From positions 1 to 44,548 of the forward strand of contig NZ_JAFCNB010000034.1 in the NCBI RefSeq assembly GCF_017896165.1: a stretch of 44,548 nucleotides of DNA, given 5' to 3'. The notes under the pieces are model-generated. The model saw only the letters and a program-made list of their open reading frames with translations. It ran no database searches and was not told where the DNA came from. The position numbers and the translations under genes are program-made. The stretch is from Microbispora oryzae. Lineage in GTDB: Bacteria; Actinomycetota; Actinomycetes; Streptosporangiales; Streptosporangiaceae. Shown piece after piece: positions 34,075 through 42,859 of the stretch. Positions within the stretch are counted from its first letter, which is position 1, and each line of letters begins with the position of its first letter.

Positions 34075-35778
34075 TTACCGGGTTTCGGCCAGTTGCTGGT
34101 AGATCTGCGTATACGTACGGGCGAGACTGCTCCAGGTGCGGTGCGCGGCCACCTCGGCTCTGCCCGCCTCTCCCATGGCCCGTCTGCGCTCCGGGTCGTC
34201 GCGCAGCGAGGCGAGCCCCTTCGCCAGGGCCGCGGGGTCGCCGGGTGACACCAGCAGGCCCGCCCCCTCGCCGCCGACGAGTTCCGACAGCGCCGGAAGA
34301 TCGCTGAGGACGACCGGCTTGCCCAGCGCCATCGCCTCGACCGGCTTGAGCGGCGTCACGAGACGGCAGACCCGCAGGTCCTCCCGCGGGCAGACGAAGA
34401 TGTCGATGGCCGCCTGCGCCTGTAGCGCCTCGTCCGGGCCCACACGCCCGGGCAGGATCGCGTCCTTCAGCCCCAGCCGCGCGACCTGCTCGAGCAGGGC
34501 CGGCCGCTCGGCGCCGTCGCCCACCAGCAGCACCCGTACGGGCGTCCCCGCGTCGCGGAGCAGCGCCGCGGCGCTGAGCAGGGTGGCGAAGCCCTCATAA
34601 CCGACGATGCTCGACACCGAGCCGACCACGATCTCGCCGGGGGCGATGCCGTGGCTCTCGCGGAAGGCCGCGCCGTCGTACTCCGCCGTGAGCAGCGAGT
34701 CGTCGACGGCGTTGGGCGCGAGGAAGATGCGCTCGCGCGGGACGCCGCGCTCGACGATCTCGGCGGCCATGGTCTCGGCGAGCGTGACCACGGCGTCGGC
34801 CTCACGCATGATGTGGGCCTCGCGGTCACGCTGCATGATGTGCCGCTCACTGCCGATGCGCCGGGGGTCCCGCGAGGTCCAGGTCTCCTCCAGGAAGCCG
34901 CGGACCTCGTACACGAACGGCGTGTTCGTCCGTTCGCGTACGGCGAGCGCGACCGAGCCGTTGCGGTGGTCGGTGGCGGCGTGCAGCACCTGCGGGCGCA
35001 GCGTGCGCACCAGCTCGGACACGTCCGCCGCGCCCCGGATCATCCGCCCGCGGCTCTCGAACGGCATGTCGCCCTTCGGCAGCAGCCGGTAGTACGGAAC
35101 GCCGTCGATCTCCTCGAACGGCTCCGCCTCCGTGTGCCCCTGGAGCATCGGCCAGCCCCAGCTCGTCACCACGTGGGGATCGAGCCCCGCGGCGCGCTGC
35201 GCGGTGACGATGCGGTGGGTGCGCACCGTATAGCCCGCCTGCGTGTACGGCAGGGCGTTGGTGACCATGTGCAGCACCCGGCCGGGCTCCCGGTCACCCA
35301 TGATCACCTTGGGCTTCGGCGGGATCGGGTCGGGGCCGATGGCCGCCATCTCGCCCTCGTAGTAGGCGATCCTGCGGCGGATGAAGGGCCAGCGGGCGTG
35401 CGGGTGGAGCACCTTGACGGCGTCCGACATCCGGCCCACCTCGAAGAGGGCCTTCGCCTCCTCAAGAGGTCCGTCGGCCATCCGCCGCATGATCTTGCGC
35501 GTGGTCACCTTGACGTACCGGGCGGCGGGCCAGGCGACCCGGCCGACCAGCGGCCGCATGCGTGAGGGCATGGCGTCGGCGGCGGCCTGGGCCACCCGGA
35601 CCGGGTCCGACTTCACCTTGCTCACGAATATTCGGGAGACCACGACGGGGTTCTTCGCGAACCCCCGGAGGAACCGGCCGAAGCCGGCCTTGGCCGACGC
35701 GGCGGCGATCCCGGAAGCCGGCATCGGGGCGTTGTCTGCGGACACCGCCTTTGGGGGCGTGTTGGCCTCGGATTCCAC
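34075..35778 (-). CDS. Large glycosyltransferase, GT4 type with N-terminal extension
   Basis: A protein of 567 residues. Residues 1-160 are a basic, Ala-rich helical extension not typical of GT4 (possible membrane or protein contact). The GT-B part starts near residue 165 with GRVLHMVTNALPYTQAGYTV and THRIVTAQRAAGL; donor domain VGSVSSIVGYEGFATLLSAA, RVLLVGDGAERPALLEQVA, LPGRVGPDEAL, and the E-x7-E region TPLKPVEAMALGKPVVLSDL. Cytosolic; sugar unknown. GTG start, with TATGGT (35795-35790) upstream. Divergent from the UDP-GlcNAc 2-epimerase gene with a 56-bp gap, so the two promoters overlap. Confidence 0.92.
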   Translation of the reverse strand: MESEANTPPKAVSADNAPMPASGIAAASAKAGFGRFLRGFAKNPVVVSRIFVSKVKSDPVRVAQAAADAMPSRMRPLVGRVAWPAARYVKVTTRKIMRRMADGPLEEAKALFEVGRMSDAVKVLHPHARWPFIRRRIAYYEGEMAAIGPDPIPPKPKVIMGDREPGRVLHMVTNALPYTQAGYTVRTHRIVTAQRAAGLDPHVVTSWGWPMLQGHTEAEPFEEIDGVPYYRLLPKGDMPFESRGRMIRGAADVSELVRTLRPQVLHAATDHRNGSVALAVRERTNTPFVYEVRGFLEETWTSRDPRRIGSERHIMQRDREAHIMREADAVVTLAETMAAEIVERGVPRERIFLAPNAVDDSLLTAEYDGAAFRESHGIAPGEIVVGSVSSIVGYEGFATLLSAAALLRDAGTPVRVLLVGDGAERPALLEQVARLGLKDAILPGRVGPDEALQAQAAIDIFVCPREDLRVCRLVTPLKPVEAMALGKPVVLSDLPALSELVGGEGAGLLVSPGDPAALAKGLASLRDDPERRRAMGEAGRAEVAAHRTWSSLARTYTQIYQQLAETR

Positions 35779-35834
35779 GGCGTGACCGTACCATAGGCAT
35801 CGTTTGCCCTAGGTTTGGATGAAAGGCGAGGTCA

Positions 35835-36962
35835 ATGAGGGACAACCCCCTCGTCCTGCATGTGCTGGGCGCCCGGCCGAACTTCGTCAAGGCGGCCCCC
35901 GTGGTCAACGGACTCGCCGCGCTCGGTGTCCGGCAGGGCATCATCCACACCGGTCAGCACTACGACGCGCTCATGTCCGACGTCTTCTTCGCCGACCTCG
36001 GCCTGCCCGAGCCCGTGGCCAACCTCGGGGTCGGCTCCGGCTCGCACGCGCGGCAGACCGCGGCGCTGCTGGTCGGGCTGGAGGACGTCGTCACCGAGCA
36101 CCGGCCGTCGCTCGTCGTCGTCTACGGCGACGTGAACTCGACCCTCGCGGCCATCCTCGTCTGCGCGAAGCTCCAGGTGCCCACCGCGCACGTGGAGGCG
36201 GGCCTGCGCTCCTTCGACCGGGAGATGCCGGAGGAGGTCAACCGCGTCGTCACCGACGCGCTCGCCGACCTGCTCTTCGCCACCTCGCCGGAGGCCCTGG
36301 CCCACCTGGCCAACGAGGGCGTCGACCCCGCCCGGATCCACCTCGTCGGCAACCCGATGATCGACAGCCTGTTCGCCGCGCTGCCGAAGCTCGACCCGGC
36401 GCCCGTACAGGAGCGTCTCGGCGTCTCGGGGCGGTACGCGGTCGGCACGCTGCACCGCCCGGCCAACGTGGACGACCCCCAGGCGGCGCGCGAGCTGGTC
36501 GACGCCGTGCTCGGCGTCGCCGACCAGGTCCCGGTGATCGTGCCGCTGCACCCGCGCGGGCGGCAGCGCCTCGCCGACGCGGGCCTGGTCGACCGGCCCA
36601 ACCTGAAGATCGTCGACCCGCTCGGCTACGTGGACTTCCTGTCCCTGGTCCGCGGCGCGGCCCTCGTCGTCACCGACTCCGGCGGCGTCCAGGAGGAGAC
36701 CACGATGCTCGGCGTGCCGTGCCTGACGGTCCGGCCGAACACCGAGCGGCCCGTCACCGTGACCCACGGCACCAACCGCCTCGTCACCCCCGCGTCGCTT
36801 CCGGCCGCGGCGTCCAAGGCGCTCGCGGACGGCGCTGCCACGCCCAGCGGCGAGCTGCCTCCACTGTGGGACGGCGCCGCGGGCCCCAGGATCGCCCGGG
36901 TCATCGAGGCCTGGCTGCGTGACGAGAACCTCTCCCCCGCCGCCCGCGGCCGGGTGGGGTAA
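35835..36962 (+). CDS. wecB: UDP-N-acetylglucosamine 2-epimerase (non-hydrolysing)
   Basis: A protein of 375 residues that interconverts UDP-GlcNAc and UDP-ManNAc. Family motifs: VLGARPNFVKAAPVV, GQHYDALMSD, VYGDVNSTLA, HVEAGLRSFDREMPEEVNR (catalytic Asp/Glu/His region), GTLHRPANVD, and VTDSGGVQEETTMLGVPCL followed by RPNTERPVTV. GT-B-like fold, cytosolic. ATG with GAAAGGCGAGG upstream. With the dehydrogenase at 32714-33976 it gives a route UDP-GlcNAc to UDP-ManNAc to UDP-ManNAcA, a sugar of teichuronic acids and capsules. A glycosyltransferase gene follows 85 bases on. Confidence 0.96.
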   Translation: MRDNPLVLHVLGARPNFVKAAPVVNGLAALGVRQGIIHTGQHYDALMSDVFFADLGLPEPVANLGVGSGSHARQTAALLVGLEDVVTEHRPSLVVVYGDVNSTLAAILVCAKLQVPTAHVEAGLRSFDREMPEEVNRVVTDALADLLFATSPEALAHLANEGVDPARIHLVGNPMIDSLFAALPKLDPAPVQERLGVSGRYAVGTLHRPANVDDPQAARELVDAVLGVADQVPVIVPLHPRGRQRLADAGLVDRPNLKIVDPLGYVDFLSLVRGAALVVTDSGGVQEETTMLGVPCLTVRPNTERPVTVTHGTNRLVTPASLPAAASKALADGAATPSGELPPLWDGAAGPRIARVIEAWLRDENLSPAARGRVG

Positions 36963-37047
36963 ACCGGCACAAACGTAACGACAGCCCCCGTACGATGGCT
37001 GTTCCGTGAGGGCTCCGTAAGGGGAGAGGCCGTGAGGGGGAGAGGCA

Positions 37048-39123
37048 ATGGCTGAGACCGACGAGACGGCTGAGACTCCGGACGGCCCGCGTTTCCAACG
37101 TCTGGGACCGGTCAACTGGCTGCCCGAGGAGCGCAAGCTCGTCGAGCGCTACGAGCAGCGCATCCGCGAGCTGGAGAAGAAGCTCGCGACGCAGGAGGCG
37201 CGCGCCGACTACGCCATCTGGAAGCTCAAGGCGACCCAGACGCAGCGCCCCTACCGCGTCGCGCAGGCGCTGACCGGCGCCGGCAAGCCGGCCAAGTTCG
37301 CCCGGCTGCCGCGCGACCTCAGCAAGGCGATGAAGGAGCGCACCAGCCCCAAGCCGCCCATGTCGGTCGTCGAGGCCGCCGCCCTCGCCGAGGCCCGGGG
37401 ACCCGAGGTCAAGATCCCCACCCTCCAGTGGCCGGACGGCCCCATCGTGCGGCCGGACATGCGGGTCGCCGTGATCCTCGACGACTTCTCCCGCATGGCG
37501 TTCCGCTACGAGTGGGACCAGATCGAGTTCGGGCTCACCGACTGGCGGGAGATCTTCGCCGAGCAGCGGCCCGAGATGCTCTTCTGCGAATCCGCGTGGC
37601 ACGGCAACCAGGGCCGCTGGCGCTACCAGATGACCGGCACCAAGGCGCCCAAGCAGGAGCTCCGCGACCTGATCTCGTGGTGCCGGGAGGAGGGCATCCC
37701 CACGGTCTTCTGGAACAAGGAGGACCCGCCCAACTTCGACTTCTTCATCGACACGGCCAAGCTGTTCGACTACGTGTACACGTGCGACGGCGACATGGTC
37801 CCGAAATATCGGGAAGTCCTGGGACACGACCGCGTCGGCGTGCTGCAGTTCGCGGCCCAGCCGCGCATCCACAACCCGGTCCAGACCCGGCAGGGCCGGC
37901 CGTACGACATCGTCTTCGCCGGCATGTACTTCCGGGACAAGCACCCCGAGCGGCGCGAGCAGATGGACACCGTCCTCGCCCCCACGCGTGAGCTGGGTCT
38001 GCACATTTACGCCCGCAACGGCACCGTGGACGACAAGTACGCCTGGCCGGAGGAGTATCGCCCCCACATCGTGGGCGAACTGCCGTACGAGCAGATGCTG
38101 GCCGCGTACAAGATGTACAAGGTCTTCCTGAACGTGAACTCGGTGATCGACTCGCCGACCATGTGCGCGCGCCGGGTCTTCGAGCTGTCCGCGTGCGGGA
38201 CCACCGTGCTGTCGGGCTGGTCACGGGCCATCGAGGAGACGTTCGGCCCGCTCATCCCCATCGCGCACTCCCAGGAGGAGGCGTACAACCGGGCGCTGTA
38301 CCTCATCAACAGCCCCGAGCTGCGGGCCCGCCAGGCCCACCTGGCCCTGCGCGAGGTCTTCGACAAGCATCTCTTCTCCCACCGGGTCGACCAGATCCTC
38401 GCCGACCTCGGCCGCCCGGTCGTCTCGCGCACGCCGTCCGTCTCCGTCGTCCTGCCGACCAACCGGGCCGGGCAGCTGGAGCACGCCATCAGCCAGGTGG
38501 CCAGGCAGCGGCACCGCAACATCGAGCTGGTGCTCGTGCTGCACGGCCTGTCGGAGGACCCGGGCGTCGTCAGGGACAAGGCCCTGGCCGCCGGAATCCC
38601 GGCCGTGAAGGTGCTGACCGCCGACCCGTCGTGGAGCCTCGGCGAGGTGCTCAACCACGGCATCGCGCACGCCGACGGCGAGCTGATCTCCAAGATGGAC
38701 GACGACAACCTCTACGGCGAGCACTACCTGTCGGACCTGATCCGGGCGTTCGACTACGCCGACGCCGAGATGGTCGGCAAGGGAGCGCACTACACCTACT
38801 TCCCCGACCAGAACACCACGATCTTCCGGCTGCCCGGCCTCGAACACCGCTACGCGCACCTCATCCAGGGCGCGACCATCGTGGCGCGGGCCGACCTGCT
38901 GCGCTCGATGCCGTTCGAGCCGGTCAACGCCGGTGAGGACACGCGGCTGGTGCGGCGCTGCAAGGAGGAGGGCGTGCGCATCTACTCGGCCGACCGGTTC
39001 AACTTCGTCTACATGCGCGGCTCGGACGCCACCGCCCACACCTGGCAGGCCGCCGACCACAAGCTGACCCGCAACGCCCAGTTCTGCTTCGCCGGTCACC
39101 CGGAGCCCCACGTCATGATCTGA
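37048..39123 (+). CDS. Two-domain glycosyltransferase: CgeB-like GT-B half plus GT2 half
   Basis: A protein of 691 residues. Residues 25-60 form a coiled coil (LPEERKLVERYEQRIRELEK). Residues 135-455 resemble CgeB/Glyco_trans_1_2: VAVILDDFSRMAFRYEWDQI, WRYQMTG, IPTVFWNKEDPPNFDFF, YVYTCDGDMVPKYRE, DIVFAGMYFRDKH and the end motif CARRVFELSACGTTVLSG. Residues 465-690 are a GT2 (GT-A) domain: VSVVLPTNRAGQLEHAISQV, SKMDDDNLYGEHYL (metal DxD-type site) and NAGEDTRLVRRCKEEG. One protein could add two sugars in turn. ATG with GGGGGAGAGG 3-12 bases upstream; TACGAT (36991-36996) is a -10 candidate. CgeB is a spore-surface protein of Bacillus; in this context it is more likely a polymer-building enzyme. 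Confidence 0.88.
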   Translation: MAETDETAETPDGPRFQRLGPVNWLPEERKLVERYEQRIRELEKKLATQEARADYAIWKLKATQTQRPYRVAQALTGAGKPAKFARLPRDLSKAMKERTSPKPPMSVVEAAALAEARGPEVKIPTLQWPDGPIVRPDMRVAVILDDFSRMAFRYEWDQIEFGLTDWREIFAEQRPEMLFCESAWHGNQGRWRYQMTGTKAPKQELRDLISWCREEGIPTVFWNKEDPPNFDFFIDTAKLFDYVYTCDGDMVPKYREVLGHDRVGVLQFAAQPRIHNPVQTRQGRPYDIVFAGMYFRDKHPERREQMDTVLAPTRELGLHIYARNGTVDDKYAWPEEYRPHIVGELPYEQMLAAYKMYKVFLNVNSVIDSPTMCARRVFELSACGTTVLSGWSRAIEETFGPLIPIAHSQEEAYNRALYLINSPELRARQAHLALREVFDKHLFSHRVDQILADLGRPVVSRTPSVSVVLPTNRAGQLEHAISQVARQRHRNIELVLVLHGLSEDPGVVRDKALAAGIPAVKVLTADPSWSLGEVLNHGIAHADGELISKMDDDNLYGEHYLSDLIRAFDYADAEMVGKGAHYTYFPDQNTTIFRLPGLEHRYAHLIQGATIVARADLLRSMPFEPVNAGEDTRLVRRCKEEGVRIYSADRFNFVYMRGSDATAHTWQAADHKLTRNAQFCFAGHPEPHVMI

Positions 39124-39155
39124 CGCCGCCGGCGCCAACCCTTCAGGATTTTTCG

Positions 39156-39176
39156 CCACATAGTGAGACAGTGTGG
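39156..39176. promoter_or_regulatory. Inverted repeat before the MFS exporter gene
   Basis: CCACA (39156-39160) and TGTGG (39172-39176) around an 11-base centre, upstream of the exporter start at 39269. Short, but placed where a repressor of an exporter would bind. Confidence 0.35.
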
Positions 39177-39268
39177 AATTTAGGGGATGAAGTGGCGGTT
39201 TCGTAGTGCCTGGGCCGCCGCCTGCGGTCCGATCAGCACGGGGCCGGACGCAGCAGGGGGCTTGGCGC

Positions 39269-40807
39269 GTGACCACGAACTCCCAGACCACTACCAGCAC
39301 GGGCACACGGACGGGCGTCGGCCTCAGGTCGGAGCGCGGTCCCGTCCTCGGGGCGATCATGCTCTGCACCGGGCTGGTGGCGCTGGACAGCACGATCATC
39401 GCGACCGCGGTGCCGTCCGTCGTGGGTGATCTGGGGGGCTTCTCGCAGTTTCCCTGGTTGTTCTCGATCTACCTGCTCACCCAGGCGGTCACCGTCCCGC
39501 TGTACGGCAAGCTGGCCGACATCTTCGGGCGCAAGCCGGTGATGTTCGTCGGCATCGCCGCGTTCTTGCTCGGATCCGTGCTCTGCGGCGCCGCCTGGAG
39601 CATGCCCACGCTGATCGCGTTCCGGGCGCTCCAGGGCATCGGGGCCGGAGCCGTCCAGCCCATGAGCATGACGATGGTCGGCGACCTCTACTCGGTCGAG
39701 GAGCGCGCCCGGGTCCAGGGCTACATAGCGAGCGTCTGGGGCGTCGCCTCGGTGATCGGGCCGACCCTCGGCGGGCTGTTCTCCGAATACCTGTCCTGGC
39801 GCTGGATCTTCTTCGTCAACCTGCCGCTCGGCGCCGTGGCCGCCTGGATGCTGGCCCGGCGGTTCAAGGAGAAGGTGGCGGGCGGCTCCCACACGATCGA
39901 CTACCTCGGCTCTGCGCTGCTCACCGGCGGCTCCTCCCTCGTCATCCTCGGCCTCCTCGAGGGCGGCGTGGCCTGGGACTGGGTGTCCGCGCCCAGCCTG
40001 CTCATCTTCGCGGGCGGCGCGCTCCTGCTGGTCGCGTTCGTGCTGGTGGAGCGGCGGGCCGCCGAGCCCGTCCTGCCGCTGTGGGTGTTCAGCCGCCGCA
40101 CGCTCACCGGCGGCAACCTCGTGGGGCTCGGCATCGGCGCGCTGCTGATCGGCCTCACCTCGTACGTCCCGACGTACGCCGAAGGGGTGCTCGGCACCGG
40201 GGCGCTGGTCGCCGGGTTCGCCCTGGCCGCTCTCACCGTCGGATGGCCCATCGCGGCCACCCTGTCAGGGCGCGTGTATATGCGGGTCGGCTTCCGCGAC
40301 ACCGCGCTGATCGGGTCGGTCATCGTGGTCGCGGGCACCGTCCTGTGCGCGCTGCTCGGTCACGACGCGGCCCTGTGGGAGGTCGCCGGGGCCTGCTTCG
40401 TCGTCGGCGTCGGGCTGGGCCTGGCGGCCAGCCCCACCACTGTCGCCGTCCAGTCGGTGGTGGGCTGGGAGCGCCGCGGCGTCGTCACCGGGATCAACAT
40501 GTTCTGCCGCTCCATCGGCAGCGCGGTCGGGGCGGCCGTGCTGGGGGCGGTCGCCAACGCAACGCTGGCCGACCGCTTCGCCCGGCCGCCCGCCGGGATC
40601 GCCGGGAAGCTGCCCGCGAGCGTCGACGCCACCGACACCGTGCTGAACGGCCAGGCACAGGCCGATCCCGCGGTCGCCGCCTTCGTCCGCACGGCTCTCT
40701 ACGACGCCGTGCACAACGTCTTCCTCGTCCTCGTGGTCGTCGCCGTCCTCAGCGTCTGCGCGCTGCTCCTCATGCCGCGCCGCACGAAGGAGCTCACCTT
40801 CGACTGA
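39269..40807 (+). CDS. MFS drug/metabolite exporter, 14-helix EmrB/QacA type
   Basis: A protein of 512 residues with 14 predicted membrane helices. Motif D1 in LVALDSTIIATAVPSVVGDL (helix 1), motif A in GKLADIFGRKPVMF (loop 2-3), motif C in YIASVWGVASVIGPTLGGLF (helix 5). Proton-driven export of drugs or natural products. GTG at 39269 is chosen because GCAGGGGG lies about 8 bases upstream and the protein start (TTNSQTTTSTGTRTG, then the first helix) is short and sensible; an in-frame start at 39206 is less likely. It has no adjacent TetR or MarR gene. It is next to the polysaccharide locus but MFS proteins do not normally export polymers. Confidence 0.92.
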   Translation: MTTNSQTTTSTGTRTGVGLRSERGPVLGAIMLCTGLVALDSTIIATAVPSVVGDLGGFSQFPWLFSIYLLTQAVTVPLYGKLADIFGRKPVMFVGIAAFLLGSVLCGAAWSMPTLIAFRALQGIGAGAVQPMSMTMVGDLYSVEERARVQGYIASVWGVASVIGPTLGGLFSEYLSWRWIFFVNLPLGAVAAWMLARRFKEKVAGGSHTIDYLGSALLTGGSSLVILGLLEGGVAWDWVSAPSLLIFAGGALLLVAFVLVERRAAEPVLPLWVFSRRTLTGGNLVGLGIGALLIGLTSYVPTYAEGVLGTGALVAGFALAALTVGWPIAATLSGRVYMRVGFRDTALIGSVIVVAGTVLCALLGHDAALWEVAGACFVVGVGLGLAASPTTVAVQSVVGWERRGVVTGINMFCRSIGSAVGAAVLGAVANATLADRFARPPAGIAGKLPASVDATDTVLNGQAQADPAVAAFVRTALYDAVHNVFLVLVVVAVLSVCALLLMPRRTKELTFD

Positions 40808-40865
40808 GCCGCCGGGCCGGCCGCCACGAGCGCGGCCTGCCGCGCGTCGACCACCGCGAGCCGGC

Positions 40866-42359
40866 CTACTGCGACTCGACCTGCTTCGGCTCGCCCTTCT
40901 TGGGCTCGCTTCCGTTGACGTTCGCCAGGCCGCCGTTGGACAGCAGGGAGCGGGCCAGGCCGAGACCCGTGCCTCCGAGGGTGAGCGCCTTGGCGAGCAT
41001 CTCCTCGACGCCCTGGGCGCCGTTGAGCACGACCATGTGGTCGACGTTGCCGAACGCCTTCGCCCCGGCCTCCACGATCTGCGGCCAGCTCTCCGCCAAC
41101 TGCTGGGCGATGACCGCCTCCTGGTTCTCCGCCAGCGCCTCCGAGCGTGCCCTGATCGCGTCGGCCTCCGCCAGACCGCGCGCCTTGGCCGCCTCTGCCT
41201 CGGCCAGGCCGCGCGCCCGCGCCGCCTCCGCGTCCGCGAGACCCCGGGCCTTGGCCGCCTCTGCCTCGCCGAGACCCGTCGCCCTGGTGGCCGCCGCGGC
41301 CGCCTCGCCGCGGAGGCGGACCGATTCCGCCTCGGCCGCGGCCGCCTGCTTGACCTGGGACGCCTGCGCGGCGGCCCGCAGCTCGGTCTCCCGCGCCTCG
41401 GCCTCCGCCCGAGCGATACGGGCGTCGCGCTCCGCCTGGGAGAGCGTCACCGTCTCATACGCCTTGGCGTCGGCGGGCTTACGCACCTGCGACTGCAACC
41501 GCTGCTCGGAGAGCTGTGCCTCCAGCTCGGCGGCCCTGGTCTCCTGAACGACGACCTCCTGCCGGGCCGACGCCTCGGAGAGGGGACCCGCCTGACGGGA
41601 GCGTGCCTGCGCCTCGTCGATCTCGGCCTGGTAGGCGGCCTGCTTGATCTGCGCGTCGCGCCAGGCCGCCGCCTTGTTCGCCGCGGCGACCTGCTCCGCC
41701 TCCGTCGCCTCCTGGTCACGCTGTGCCTCGGCGATACGGGCGGACGCGGCGATCTTGGCGGCGTGTGGCTTGCCCAGGTTGGTGATGTAACCGGTCTCGT
41801 CCTCGATCTCCTGGATCTGCAGCGAGTCGACCACCAGGCCCAGCTTGCTCATCTCGTCGGCCGCCGAGCTGCGCGTCTCGCTGGTGAGCCGCTCACGGTT
41901 GAGGATGAGGTCTTCCACGGTCAGATTGCCGATGATCGAGCGCAGATGACCGGTGAACAGCTCGTGGATGGCGCCGTTCATCGAGTCCTGCTGGTCGAGG
42001 AAACGCCGGGCGGCGTTGGCGATGCTCGCGAAGTCGTCCCCGACCTTGTAGATCACCACGCCGCGGACCTGCACCGGGATGCCCTGCTGCGTGACGCAGG
42101 AGACCTGCAGGTTGGTCGCGCGGCTGTCGAGCCTGAGCCTGCGCGCGGTCTGGAAGCCGGGCAGCACGGCGGTGCCCTTACCTGTGACGATTTTGAAGCC
42201 CAGGCTGTCGGCCAGTTCCGTACGGGTGTGAGCGCCGAGACCCGAGATGATCAGCGCTTCGTTGGGCTCGGCGACCCGCCAGACGGCCTTGAACAGCAGG
42301 GTGGCGACGATGAGGGCGGCGACGACCACACCGCCAAACACCACGACTTCCGCGGACAT
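40866..42359 (-). CDS. Flotillin-like SPFH-domain protein
   Basis: A protein of 497 residues. N-terminal membrane helix (VVFGGVVVAALIVATLLFKA, residues 5-24), SPFH/band-7 domain (about 25-200: PNEALIISGLGAHTR, RATNLQVSCVTQQGIPVQVR, LTVEDLILNRERL), then a long Ala/Glu/Arg coiled coil (200-420) including three to four 11-residue repeats of the form AEAAKARGLAE, and a short tail. Flotillins organise membrane microdomains and influence secretion and signalling. The ATG at 42359 is chosen because GGAGG sits 6 bases upstream; the ATG at 42371 would put that site inside the gene. It lies 39 bases after its NfeD-like partner. Confidence 0.93.
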   Translation of the reverse strand: MSAEVVVFGGVVVAALIVATLLFKAVWRVAEPNEALIISGLGAHTRTELADSLGFKIVTGKGTAVLPGFQTARRLRLDSRATNLQVSCVTQQGIPVQVRGVVIYKVGDDFASIANAARRFLDQQDSMNGAIHELFTGHLRSIIGNLTVEDLILNRERLTSETRSSAADEMSKLGLVVDSLQIQEIEDETGYITNLGKPHAAKIAASARIAEAQRDQEATEAEQVAAANKAAAWRDAQIKQAAYQAEIDEAQARSRQAGPLSEASARQEVVVQETRAAELEAQLSEQRLQSQVRKPADAKAYETVTLSQAERDARIARAEAEARETELRAAAQASQVKQAAAAEAESVRLRGEAAAAATRATGLGEAEAAKARGLADAEAARARGLAEAEAAKARGLAEADAIRARSEALAENQEAVIAQQLAESWPQIVEAGAKAFGNVDHMVVLNGAQGVEEMLAKALTLGGTGLGLARSLLSNGGLANVNGSEPKKGEPKQVESQ

Positions 42360-42398
42360 GTGTGCCTCCACGACAGGGGGGAGAACAGGGAGAGGGAG

Positions 42399-42608
42399 TC
42401 AGATAACGGCGCGTGCGACGTAAACGGAGCGCGGCGGCGAGTACTCCACGACGACGACGATCGACCCCACCGGAATCTCCTCGTCAGGCAGGCTGGGATA
42501 GGCGTAGAACGCCTCGACGCCCCCGCGAATAGCGATCATGACCTCCCCGACGAGACCGGGGCCGATCTTGCCCGTGACCCTGCCCTGCCTGCCCACCACT
42601 CGTGTCAC
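42399..42608 (-). CDS. Small NfeD-like OB-fold protein, partner of the flotillin
   Basis: A protein of 69 residues from the GTG at 42608. The pattern GRQGRVTGKIGPGLVGEVMI, then DEEIPVGSIVVVVEYSPPRS, is the small OB fold of NfeD C-terminal domains (a G-x-V strand, then a membrane- or protein-facing loop). NfeD and flotillin genes are commonly paired, with NfeD helping to recruit the flotillin. No membrane helix is present here, so it would be soluble. An in-frame upstream start at 42683 adds 25 residues that do not look like the family; TATACG near 42651-42646 may be the -10. Confidence 0.75.
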   Translation of the reverse strand: MTRVVGRQGRVTGKIGPGLVGEVMIAIRGGVEAFYAYPSLPDEEIPVGSIVVVVEYSPPRSVYVARAVI

Positions 42609-42783
42609 CCCGTCGTCCGCACTTGGCGCGAATGCGCAGGGTACCCCGTATAACCGAATCGCGATAGACGCATTCACCTCCACGCCATCCGGACGTCACC
42701 GTAAATCGCGGCCGGCGCCGCGACGGTGCCGCGTGAACCTGCGGGCTTTCGTCCGCGCCGCTTTCATCCGCCCAACGGACGCC

Positions 42784-42804
42784 GGATCGGAAACGTTCCG
42801 ATCC
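42784..42804. terminator. 9-bp perfect inverted repeat between the two membrane-protein genes
   Basis: GGATCGGAA and TTCCGATCC around the 3-base centre ACG. It lies 56 bases past the stop of the acyltransferase gene (minus strand), so it is probably its terminator; an operator for the NfeD-flotillin operon is a weaker alternative. The rest of the 251-bp gap (42609-42859) shows nothing else. Confidence 0.6.
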
Positions 42805-42859
42805 CCATGGCAACCACGACACGTCCCAACATTCGCACTTTCCGCCGCTTTGTCGACAT

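Noticed and set aside
39206..39268. Earlier start for the MFS exporter
   Set aside because: The added 21 residues lack a ribosome site and any family match; GCAGGGGG supports 39269.
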